From NCBI GenBank assembly GCA_010093685.1, contig MU006221.1, forward strand, positions 643,687 to 707,686: a stretch of DNA of 64,000 bases, read 5' to 3'. Positions 10,638-20,225 of the stretch are shown here, piece after piece. The notes below the pieces were generated by a model that saw only the letters and a list, made by a program, of their open reading frames with translations, made no database searches and was not told where the DNA came from. Positions within the stretch are counted from its first letter, which is position 1. Every line of letters begins with the position of its first letter. The stretch comes from Ophiobolus disseminans. Its lineage: Eukaryota > Ascomycota > Dothideomycetes > Pleosporales > Phaeosphaeriaceae. Made by a program: the position numbers and the translations under genes.

Positions 10638-13600
10638 TCAAGTACCGGGGCCTGTGGACTTCGAGTGACCGTCTGATTGTTCGTGTCTCGCAAACGGACC
10701 AACAGTAAACTCAGGAGTCGTCTCCACGTTTTGGCTAGGGGGACCACGGTACTCGCTTGGGTCAGGCGCAAGGATAGGATCGGTCGACTTGGTGTCAGGG
10801 TGCACTTCGATGCCCTCCTGCGCCTCCAAATCCTCTTTCTTCGCGCTTCGGCTGAAGCGGATGGAGTCATTGTCGCCTCCATTGCGGTCGATTGGTGACC
10901 AGCCAGCAATGCTACCAGCGACAATACCAGCCATGACGGTGGCAGGGCCAAAAGCAGAGTTGGAGCGGGACCTTCCTCGGCGGCGGCTGTTGGGTGTGGG
11001 CGGTGCAGGGGAGCCGTCGTGGTCATTCTGTGGGCCGTTGTTTGGAGTGCCCGGAAGAGATTGGCTTGATCGTGATCGAGTGAAAGCCTCCTTGGGATGC
11101 TGCATCTTGAATTTGAGGTTGCTCAGACGTCCACCGCGGACTCGCTTGATGAAAGCAAGTTCGTCGCGAATCTCCAGTAGGCCTTGGTTCCATTGATACT
11201 CGTCGTCAGAAACAACGACTTCGGGGTTGCGCTTCCGCTTGAAAAACGCCGGAATGCACTTGCGGACAAGCTCATCTGGAATCAAACGAACGACCACACC
11301 GACGGGCAGCGAGAGGAAACCCAAAACTATAGAGTAACCCCATTGCGGGCCGTTAAGTCTGACAACCTTGAATGCGACGCCACCGACAAAAATGATCATA
11401 GTCTGACCGCCAATCATGATGCCTAGGATGACGATGAAAAACCAATTGTGAGTAATACCCTCGAAGACGTTGAAGCGGTTATCGAGACGGCGATTGTTCA
11501 GAGCGTTGAAGATCTGCATCCAGACGAAGGTATTGAAAACGAGAGCTTTGAGCTCGGCCTTCTCGGCTTCGCTGTGGTACGAGAAGATGGACTCGCCTGC
11601 GAAGTAAAGAATAAAGGTAACAACCAATTGGTAGATCGCCTGGCCGATAATCATCTTCCACATTCTCAAAGTGATAAGAGGAGCAGACTTGGGATCTGGC
11701 TTGCGATCGAGAAGACTTCGTGTCGGTGGGTCCGTGGCAAGAGCCAAAGCGGCGAAGGTGTCCATGATGAGGTTGACCCACAGCAGTTGGACGGCGGTCA
11801 GAACGGATTCCTGCTTATCGCTGGAAACTGCTGACACGAACGTGAGCAAAACAGCCGTAATGTTAACAGTGATTTGGAACTGCAAGAACTTCTTAACGGC
11901 GTCGTTCACAGCACGTCCCCAAAGCAAGGCCTTGACAATGGATGCGAAGTTGTCGTCCATCAGGATAATGGCTGAGGCTTCTTTGGCCACCTCTGTACCA
12001 GCGATACCCATAGAGAAACCAACATCAGCAGTCTTGAGCGCTGGGGCATCGTTGGTGCCATCACCAGTGACAGCAACAGTCTCACCAAGCTCCTTGAGGC
12101 GCTTGACAAGCTTACGCTTGTCCTCGGGGCTGGAACGGGCGAGGACACATAGCTTTGGGATGACGGCGTCCATGTCCCGCTTGGACAGCTTGCGGAAGGT
12201 GGGACCCTCCATAACAACGCCTCCAGGGACGAGAATGCCACAGTCTTCCGCGATGGCCTTAGCAGTGAGCACATTATCACCGGTGACCATGCGAACATAG
12301 ACACCGGCGTGTTGACAATCCTTGACCGCTTCACGAACGCTTGGTCGCAGAGGATCCTGAATTCCGACCACAGCGAGGAAGGTCATCTTCTGGAACACGT
12401 CTTCGAATAGGGCCAAGCTTGAGTCGTCCTCGTTCTTGCGCGCATCTCGTGGGGGCCAGCTTTCAAAGTCGCGGTAGATGAGTCCAATAGTTCGTAAAGA
12501 CCGGGAAGCGTATGCAGTGATGACATTTTCAAGGGTTTCGCGGTTGTCCTCAGTCATTGGAGCATCAACGAGATCCTTGGCCGCATCTGTGACAATCTTT
12601 TCGCACTTGCCGAGGAGAATTTCAGAAGCTCCCTTAACGTAGAGGCGGAAGCGGCCGTCGTTGAGTTTTGCCACTGCTCCAGAGCATTTGATTGCGGAGT
12701 CGAAGGGTATGACCTGGACGATGTTGGCGTTGGAGCGTTCCTGTCCCAAGTTGCCCATGCCAAGATGGTCGCGGGCAAAGCTGAGAAGTGCGGTCTCCGT
12801 TTTGGAACCGATAAATGGATCAGGACCTCCAGCCTCGCCCTCGAAAGCAGTCGTGTTCTGGATGATTGACTGTTCAAGAACGTCCTTGACCTTTTCGTTG
12901 ATGGTGTTGACAAATTCCGCGGCAGAAACGTCGGCTGGGCCTTCCACAGGTGACTCGACCATTTTGCCCTTGGCTCCGTCGTCCAAAGATTCAGGGGTAT
13001 CGGAAGTTTTGAGTTTGTGGTCTCCGAAACGAAGAGCGGTGCCTAGAGATCCAGCGACAACAGTCATCTTGTTTTGAGTGAGGGTACCAGTTTTGTCGGA
13101 GCAGATAGTAGTGGCGTTGCCCATCGTTTCGCAAGACCGGAGCAGGCGAACCAGATTGTTGTCCTTGAGCATACGAGTTGTCGCGAAGGCCAAAGCAAGG
13201 GTAACAGCTAGAGGTAGACCTTCGGGAACAGCCACGACAATGACAGTAATGGCAACAATGAGAATGTTGAGGAATTGCTGGCCCTTCTGAGCAGGAGGAT
13301 TGGGGTTTCCCTTGAGGCCGACAAGGAATTCGATGAAGAGAACGACGAATAGCAACAGAGCAGCGGCTCCACCGAGCTTGGCAATGTATGTGGCCAGGGT
13401 GTTGAGCTTCGACTGAAGGGGCGTGACTTCACTGTCTTCGCGCAGCGACATCATAGTCTTTCCGTAGCTGGAATGGATACCAGTGGCCGTGACGATGAAA
13501 GTACCCACACCCTCGGAAACCTTTGCACCGGATAGAATGAAGGGATCAACCTTCTTGAGGTTATCGTGCCTTTCTATGGCGCGGAAAGCTTCGTCGGCAG

Positions 13601-14870
13601 CCGTCTTCTTGAGCAAGTCAGACTCACCAGTGGCAGAAGATTCGTCACACTTGATGCCATGGCCGGTGATGAGAATACCATCGACAGGGATCATGTCGCC
13701 AGGCTCCAGATTGACAAGATCGCCAACGAAGATGTCGTAGACGGATACCTCGCGCAGTTTACCCGAGCGAATAACCTTGATTGTCCGGTCGTCCTTCTTG
13801 GCGTTCAGCTTGACAAACTGGCGCTCCTTCTGCCAATCGTTGGCAGCACCGACTACGACAACGATGAGGATAGCAACAATAATGGCAACACCTTCAATCC
13901 ACTCGACCTTGGGCTCACCAGGCTCGTGCGCCACGCCAAATGTCTGGTAGAGGCCGAGACCGAGGGAAATGACGGCGGCTGCAGTGAGTAGTAAGAGGAC
14001 CTTGTCATTATAGGCCATCCAAGCTAGCTGGAAAATGCTTTTCGGCTTTCGCACGGGTAACCGATTGTCGCTGTAAACACGCCTTCGGTCGGCAAAGGCA
14101 TTTTGTCCAGCTTCGTGCGCAGTGTCTGTGTGGCGAATACCATTCTCCTGGGACGATTTGGCTGGGTTTTGGGTGGCGCTTGGAGTAGTAGCCTCGTCGA
14201 ACGAGACTGCGCCGTCAAGCGTGGTCTCATCGATGCTCAGACCGGCTTTCCTGTCTGTTCGAAGACCCTTTTCTATGCCGTCTATGCCGCCTAGCGCGTG
14301 AAAGGCTCCTAAACTCTTTGGGTTGTAAAGCTTGCCGAGCTGGCCGGGTGAGAAGGCAAACTTGTTGTTCTCGACCTCGAACTCGTGCTCGGTGCCGGGG
14401 TCGGGCTTGAGCGCGTCTTTAGCGTCTAATACCTCGGTGGGTCCCATTTCGCCTCTAGGAATATCGCCGTTGTTGGAAGTTACATAGGTGCCGCTAGAGT
14501 TGGACTCGCCGTTCTCCGTGGCCGAGTCCATCGAATTTGCGCGTGACTTTGCGCCGGGGACAGCAAGGAAGTTGGAGCCGTTCCAGCCCTGCGCGGGCGA
14601 CGAGACGTTGTGAGGCGACGTCGGCCTACTTGCGGTGCTCTCAAATGAGTTGGCGCCTCGCAGCTCCTGGGGAGACTGCCGCGGCTGTGTGGGAGAGACA
14701 TTGTGGTCTGCAGTGGTGGATGCGGCAGTCTTGTTGTCCTGTGTCTCTCCCAGCGGCAGCGACTCGGTCATGTTTGCGTCGTTGGGGTTGACGGCGGAGG
14801 TGTCTATTGTTATGGTGGGTGCGCGCTTTCGGCCCTCGGTGGGCACATCGGGCGCGTTGCCGTCAGCCAT
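10638..14870 (-). CDS. PMC1: P-type calcium-transporting ATPase, PMCA/Pmc1 type
   Basis: Calcium pump of the P2B group; fungal Pmc1 orthologues load calcium into the vacuole. Intronless, 1410 residues. Visible motifs: TGES actuator loop (414-417), PEGL in TM4 (549-552), phosphorylation motif DKTGTLT (592-598), nucleotide-binding KGAS (746-749), TGDN (863-866) and hinge GDGTND (936-941). Paired hydrophobic segments lie at about 290-345 and 498-555 and a block of six at about 990-1195. The N-terminus is unusually long (about 270 polar residues rich in Ser/Thr/Asn). The C-terminal 200 residues are basic, Ser-rich and Pro-rich, where regulatory phosphorylation or calmodulin binding could occur (inference). 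Compared with yeast Pmc1 (1173 residues) it is longer at both ends. Golgi Pmr1-type pumps are shorter and lack these extensions. Confidence 0.93.
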   Translation of the reverse strand: MADGNAPDVPTEGRKRAPTITIDTSAVNPNDANMTESLPLGETQDNKTAASTTADHNVSPTQPRQSPQELRGANSFESTASRPTSPHNVSSPAQGWNGSNFLAVPGAKSRANSMDSATENGESNSSGTYVTSNNGDIPRGEMGPTEVLDAKDALKPDPGTEHEFEVENNKFAFSPGQLGKLYNPKSLGAFHALGGIDGIEKGLRTDRKAGLSIDETTLDGAVSFDEATTPSATQNPAKSSQENGIRHTDTAHEAGQNAFADRRRVYSDNRLPVRKPKSIFQLAWMAYNDKVLLLLTAAAVISLGLGLYQTFGVAHEPGEPKVEWIEGVAIIVAILIVVVVGAANDWQKERQFVKLNAKKDDRTIKVIRSGKLREVSVYDIFVGDLVNLEPGDMIPVDGILITGHGIKCDESSATGESDLLKKTAADEAFRAIERHDNLKKVDPFILSGAKVSEGVGTFIVTATGIHSSYGKTMMSLREDSEVTPLQSKLNTLATYIAKLGGAAALLLFVVLFIEFLVGLKGNPNPPAQKGQQFLNILIVAITVIVVAVPEGLPLAVTLALAFATTRMLKDNNLVRLLRSCETMGNATTICSDKTGTLTQNKMTVVAGSLGTALRFGDHKLKTSDTPESLDDGAKGKMVESPVEGPADVSAAEFVNTINEKVKDVLEQSIIQNTTAFEGEAGGPDPFIGSKTETALLSFARDHLGMGNLGQERSNANIVQVIPFDSAIKCSGAVAKLNDGRFRLYVKGASEILLGKCEKIVTDAAKDLVDAPMTEDNRETLENVITAYASRSLRTIGLIYRDFESWPPRDARKNEDDSSLALFEDVFQKMTFLAVVGIQDPLRPSVREAVKDCQHAGVYVRMVTGDNVLTAKAIAEDCGILVPGGVVMEGPTFRKLSKRDMDAVIPKLCVLARSSPEDKRKLVKRLKELGETVAVTGDGTNDAPALKTADVGFSMGIAGTEVAKEASAIILMDDNFASIVKALLWGRAVNDAVKKFLQFQITVNITAVLLTFVSAVSSDKQESVLTAVQLLWVNLIMDTFAALALATDPPTRSLLDRKPDPKSAPLITLRMWKMIIGQAIYQLVVTFILYFAGESIFSYHSEAEKAELKALVFNTFVWMQIFNALNNRRLDNRFNVFEGITHNWFFIVILGIMIGGQTMIIFVGGVAFKVVRLNGPQWGYSIVLGFLSLPVGVVVRLIPDELVRKCIPAFFKRKRNPEVVVSDDEYQWNQGLLEIRDELAFIKRVRGGRLSNLKFKMQHPKEAFTRSRSSQSLPGTPNNGPQNDHDGSPAPPTPNSRRRGRSRSNSAFGPATVMAGIVAGSIAGWSPIDRNGGDNDSIRFSRSAKKEDLEAQEGIEVHPDTKSTDPILAPDPSEYRGPPSQNVETTPEFTVGPFARHEQSDGHSKSTGPGT

Positions 14871-17527
14871 GGTGTTGCGGCAGCCTGGGGGCCGAGGAGG
14901 ACTAAGGCTGAGGCGCTAGGCAAGCGATGGATGCGAGGAGGGAAGAATGTTGGTGAGATGGGCGCCTTCCGGTGAAGCTTAGCTACAGGAACTGCATGCG
15001 CAGAATGGGGGCCGTCTTTGAATATCGGGTTGGAGGCGAAAGGAGGCTGTGTTATTGTGCTCGCTGGGTCGATACAAAAGTACGGCAGTGACCAACGGAG
15101 CAGAACCCTTGTTTGAGATCAAACTAAGCTGGACAAACCACGGTCAGTACACACATTGACTCCTTCTCCGTTCGCAATGCTACGTGGCGCATGCATTCAC
15201 GGCCAGAGCGAGCAACGTACCGTGGGGCATTGGCTTCTTGGGCGAAGGCAAATTGTTAGCCGATGCCTGGATCAAGCTGAACAATGGATGCGTGTGGGCC
15301 TAGGGCAGCGGAGGAGTAGTTGTGCGTGGCTATGCCGGGCGCAGCAGGCTCCTTGTGTATGGGTAGTTGGGTATTAGGTGGTTGCAACACTTGGAAGAGA
15401 AAGACACGCTCAGAGAACAAGCTCGCAGGTTTCGGGCCGCAGAGAACAGGAACCACGGCGTGCTTTCAGGGATTTACAGACACGCAACAGAGCCAGGGCG
15501 CGGTCGATGCACATCGTCTTGTTGTAGACGCCAAGGTAGGCAGTGCAAAATTAGCCGTTTGCGGCTAGTCACTTTCCACAGCCTGTGCGCCCAATGCCTG
15601 CCCGGTAAAAGCCTCGTCGCTCAGGCTGCGTTTCAACATTACTTCGATGCCCTCGCCAAGTCGCATCTGCACCTGCTGCATCACACTTGCAGGCGGTCAG
15701 CGAGAAGCGCGTTGCCATGTGTTGTCCTGAGCAACCAAGGCGTGCCACGACAAGGCACGCTGCACCCATGCCACATGAGCTCCTCTCCGACCATTAATTA
15801 GATGAGGCCAAGCACACGGCGTCTCAGGGCGTCATATCACAGCAAATTCGCGAGCCGACTCCTGAAAAGCTTGCCCTGGCCGCTTCTCGCCTTTCTTTTC
15901 GCCAGCCAAGACGCTTCTCTTCCTACCAACACAACAACAACACAGCATCATACTCCAACTGGTCCCCCTCTGTTGTGAATTTGAACCGTGTCGCGCTTGC
16001 GGCTGGCAGCCCTCTTCCAAAGTCCGGCGGCTCTCCACCCAGTACCTGTAGATTTCGAGCGGCATGACCATCGGAGGTACAAAGCAAGACGTCAAGCCAA
16101 GCGCAAAAGCTTGGCCCACGGCGACCACATCAAGCCTCTGTCACCGAGGCTGGACTCTTGTCATAAACGCATGCGTCAGAGGCGTGACCATGTCTTTCTG
16201 CTCATGTTACGCTCTTACGACGTCGGAGGCAAATCTCCTGTTAACTCGTATAACCAGTTCATAACCGTAGTCTGCACATGATACGGGCTTTGGAGAACTT
16301 GGAAGGACTACACGCATGCGGAGCATTGGCGACATGCAGCCAGCCTCAACACAGGAACGAACAACGGGAGGAAGCGCAGAAGTCATCGGTCTGCTTCCTT
16401 CAATCACATCAATGCTGCTGCTACATCTGCGTGCGGTTCGTAGGCGCGCATCACCTCAGACTATCCCTTGTGCCCGAGTTTTCAAGCTTCGAGTTGTTGC
16501 TTGTCGCCCGGTCGCCACGAGATTGGCCCGCCTTTTCCAGATGACCATTTCTGCAACCTTGGCGGAACAAACCACAGCGCTTGTGAAACACACACATTCC
16601 ATGGCATCTAACGTTGTATGCAGACATCGCAGACCTCGCGTTTGCATCATCATACAAGGCGCATCGAAAGTTGTAGATATCGACCATGCCTGAGCTTGGA
16701 AAAGGGGCACAGAGCTTGGCCCTCCCTTCAATGTATCCGTGCATCGCAAATAAATCAGCTCTCCCTTCGTCTTCATCTCACGAAGGTTGCCTACCCCGCC
16801 AAACATCTGTTGTTTATTTCGAGGTCCCCTCGCTGACGTGCAGGTCGTTGCAAAGTGTGGAACGGCGTTTACTAAGCGCCCCGCTCTATGGGTTCGGCCA
16901 ATGACGCTTCCGCGCTAAAATGAAAGTCACCGTCCTGTGATATCACCAACTACCATTGTTAGCGACACGCAAATCCCGATGCCGCAAGGAGCGCGCCCTT
17001 CTGTACTTTGGACATGTGTAGTAACACCACAAGCCCGATTATTCAGACTGATGTTGATGAAGAGGCTGACAAAAGGCGACATCTCCGCCCGTCTGGATGT
17101 TTTCGACATGCGCCTTTCTGCCCAAAGGAGAGACACCATGTAAACAGTGAGCACTACAAAGCACGAAGTTTTCCCTTCGTCAAGATTGATACCACCGCTC
17201 TCAATACGTCCTAAGATCCACGATTGGGCATAACAAGGGGTTCATCTTTGAGCATATCTCGGCCCCCAATACTCTATCTTTATCACCCGCGCCGAAACGA
17301 TTGTACCTGCATAATCGGCCCCAACCTCGAAGATCGTCCCGCTTGGTCCAGAAACAGGTCTGCCCTTCTCCGCATCCAAGTTGAGCGGCACATTCTAAAT
17401 TCAAATACGAAAAACGATCGCTTTCTGCGGCTTGAGTGTGTAGTGATCTTTCTAGGGCAACTATCTTTCTCTTGAACTTGTTTGCTAGGAACCTGTGTCA
17501 TCAGCACTGGACCACATCAAGTTCAAG
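14871..17527. other. Long divergent intergenic region (calcium ATPase / cyanamide hydratase)
   Basis: 2.66 kb, the longest gene-free gap in the left half. It should hold the promoters of both flanking genes. Two AGGCTG-type hexamers (near 14,904 and 15,044) resemble calcineurin/Crz1 sites but are short enough to be chance. Small frames on both strands have no convincing domains, signal peptides or exon continuity. Base composition is like the surrounding genes, so it is not a RIP-damaged repeat. No tRNA or 5S gene seen. Confidence 0.45.
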
Positions 17528-19336
17528 ATGGCCGACGCAAGCAAGAACGCTGAGCTCTCCATGAACGGATGGACTGCAGTACCGCGCAGCTTCAAGAAGA
17601 GCCTAGCAGATGTGAACAAGAATAAGCAGGCCGAGCTGTCCGTTTCTGATGCCAATCCACCTAGCACCGATATCGCACAAAAGGTCCAAGATTTTGCAAA
17701 GCAGCAGTTGCCCGAGAAGACATTCAACCATTCGATGCGCGTCTGGTACTACGGTAAGTGTACTAGCTAGATGTCAAGGTATATACGGGCGTTTGCTCGA
17801 CTACATACATACTCTGCCTAAATGGGACTTCGCTTAATTGGCCCTTAATAGCAATGCTGACAATACCCAGGATCCGCCATCGTACAGGCCCACTTTCCAC
17901 ACCTCTCACCTCTGCTGGAGACATACTACCTGACCTGCCTACTCCATGATCTTGGCACTACAGTGGAAAACACGCATGGCACACACATGTCCTTCGAGTA
18001 CTATGGCGCATTCAAAGCATTGAACTTCCTCCGCGACAATGGTGCTTCACTTGATCAGGCGGAAGCTGTCAGCGAAGCCATAATCCGCCATGCTGATCTT
18101 GGTGAGACGGGCACGCTTACAAGCTTAGGAATGTTGATCCAATTGAGCACCGTGTTTGGTATGTTGCCTTTTTTCGTCCTTCCACTATGATTCCAAAACA
18201 ATATTTGCACTGCCTGGGAATGCGCGGTCAACCTATGACGCATCATCACCTACATTTCCCATTATCATGGAACCTGCTGCTGGGGGATGTGACTCTGCGT
18301 CGATTCTTTCCGGCTTGAGAACAACGTATAGTTCCAAGACGTCGCGTAGTCCTTGGAGGCGGACTTGCATGAAGCTGGATACGGGGCAAGTATGGCGCAC
18401 CCACTATAGCCAGACAGCCTGCGACGTCACCCCGCGTCCTTCCAAGCTCGTTCGAACCAGGCAATGCATCTCCCGCGGCGACAATGCACGCATTTTGCCA
18501 TCCCGACCATGGTGTTCGCAGATCCGCCACTTCAATGCTCTAGTACTGCGGGTACCATTCTTCAAGAGGCAAAAGTAGACGCGCCACCCGAACCAGACTC
18601 CGCTTCCGAACCCGCTCTCAACTTCCGAAATACGGGACCTACACTGCACACAGCCTCCCATCTCGCCCAACCTTCAATACTTCTCAGCATCATCAATTGC
18701 CTCAAGAAAACGTTCTCCGTGCTTGGCCGCCACCACTTCGTAGACGATACCCACCAAGCATCGGAAATCCGCGGTCTTGGCGCCAGGGCTGTGCAGCCGC
18801 GCAATCGCGGATCTCCACTAAGAGAAATTGTCGCACAAGCTTCGCTAGCCAATGCAAAGCTTGCAATTGCTTGCCATTCCTGGGCCAGTATATTGGATCC
18901 TTGGTGTGGGCACGGGGTCAGGGGCAATGGTCAAGAGATACTCGTGCCTGGAAATCTGCCTGAGGCCGAAGATCAATCGCCGACACGCCATTACGAGGAC
19001 GAACACATTGATCACCAGAGCTGAGATCCCGATGCATGGGCACTGCTAGCTAGCCTTTCCACTTTCTCACTCTTCGTCTTTCACTACTAGTTAAACAAAA
19101 CACCGTACTAATCATTTCCAACCACCACAGACAACGTCGGCCTCAATCCACACCTCATCTCCAAAGCCACAATCGAAAACGTCGTTGCTGCCTTCCCTCG
19201 CAAGCAATGGACCAATTGCTTCGCTGAAGCCATGGTCCTGGAGTTGGAGCTCAAGCCGTGGTGCCACACGACCGCTAACGAGGGCTTCGTTGAAGCAATC
19301 CTGGATAATGACTTAATGGCGCCATTCGATGGATAA
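17528..19336 (+). CDS. HD-domain cyanamide hydratase-like protein
   Basis: Family of metal-dependent HD hydrolases that convert cyanamide to urea (Myrothecium cyanamide hydratase, yeast Ddi2/Ddi3). Exons 17528..17753, 17871..18158 and 19131..19336 join in frame to 239 residues. Metal-ligand signature: H68 (in FNHSMRVW), H101-D102 (LLHDLGTT) and H149 (IIRHADLGETG); the C-terminus has the typical DNVGLNPHLIS and LKPWCHTT segments. Start is the ATG at 17528. Intron 1 is 117 bp. Intron 2 is 972 bp, far longer than any other intron in the window, yet has normal ends (GTATGT, CTAAT branch, CAG). Whether the transcript is efficiently spliced is not known. Confidence 0.85.
18159..19130 (+). other. 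Exceptionally long intron 2 of the cyanamide hydratase gene, probable insertion
   Basis: 972 bp against 49-250 bp for other introns here. Near both ends lies an imperfect direct repeat: 18173-18200 and 19073-19102 share the pattern TTCGTC-TTTC-ACTA-..-AAAACA. Removing one repeat and all between would leave an intron of ordinary size (about 75 bp). The inner 870 bp has normal GC content, no RIP scars, and overlapping frames on both strands (18464-19024 plus, 18562-18927 minus) without recognisable domains. Confidence 0.55.
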
Positions 19337-20225
19337 GGAGAGCATATATGAGGGTAGGGTACATTGAATTTGGGTAAAGAGAAGAGGGAATTTCATAGTG
19401 GTTCATAGATCTGATCACTCAGGCTCGCTATATTCTCTCTTCCGTAATATTTATGCAATTCAGAAATGATCCGCCACACAGTCGTTATCGCAAGCACAAT
19501 CATACACACAGACTCACTCACTTCAAATGTGCTCGTAAAATGTTTTCGCGTTCCACGATACTCTACTAGCAATCCTGGTAACTTGCACAACTCCTTCATG
19601 CGAACATACCCTGTAACAACCCCGGCCATCACACCCTATCGCTTCACATGTTAACAAGCACCCCGAAACCGAAACGTCGGTAAGTTCGATGCCGAATCTG
19701 TCTCGGCACATCTGCCGTGGGAATGAAACATTCATCGTCAGAATCCGCCTTGCGACAAGAAAAATTATGCATTAAGTTAGGATTTTGTGTACCGTCTCAG
19801 ATAGTTCAGCAAGACTGACTTGGTGATAGTTTTACACTATGAGTGCAAGCAAGTACCTAGGCAACGTTGTACAAGTTTCGCGACTCAGCGTACTGTTGAC
19901 AATCGCTCACAGCGATGTACGGGTATCGTCGAGAAACGCTTCAAAATAGAGACTGCGCTGAATTCTCAAGCATGAATAAATGCTATACATACAATATATT
20001 GTCCAAAAAGGAAACGACCGCGCTATGAACACTTTTCCTCTACCTTCCTCACATATACACTTTACATCACACACCAATTGCACCGCACCCCACAGCGCAT
20101 CCTCGTGCCATGCTCTTCCTCTATTGTACGCACTTACAATCTGTTCCCGCATATGCCGTGCACTTTCAACAATATCACACATTTGCACAGCCTCCCCGCG
20201 CCCTTCCGCGCCGCCTACACCATAC
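19337..20225. other. Convergent intergenic region (cyanamide hydratase / MFS transporter)
   Basis: About 0.9 kb between two stop codons, moderately AT-rich, with C/A-rich runs near 20,040-20,220. 3' UTRs are expected. No gene, RNA or repeat recognised. Confidence 0.45.

Noticed and set aside
10677..14795. Many plus-strand frames opposite the calcium ATPase
   Set aside because: Shadows of a GC-rich coding sequence; the minus strand has a continuous 1410-codon frame with all P-type ATPase motifs.
14871..17527. Possible unannotated multi-exon gene or tRNA in the 2.66-kb gap
   Set aside because: No tRNA B-box/cloverleaf pattern, 5S sequence or conserved protein segment could be found on either strand.
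18464..19024. 187-codon frame (and a 121-codon antisense frame) in the long cyanamide hydratase intron, possible nested gene
   Set aside because: No recognisable domain on either strand and neither shows supporting splice sites; kept only as a feature of the long intron.
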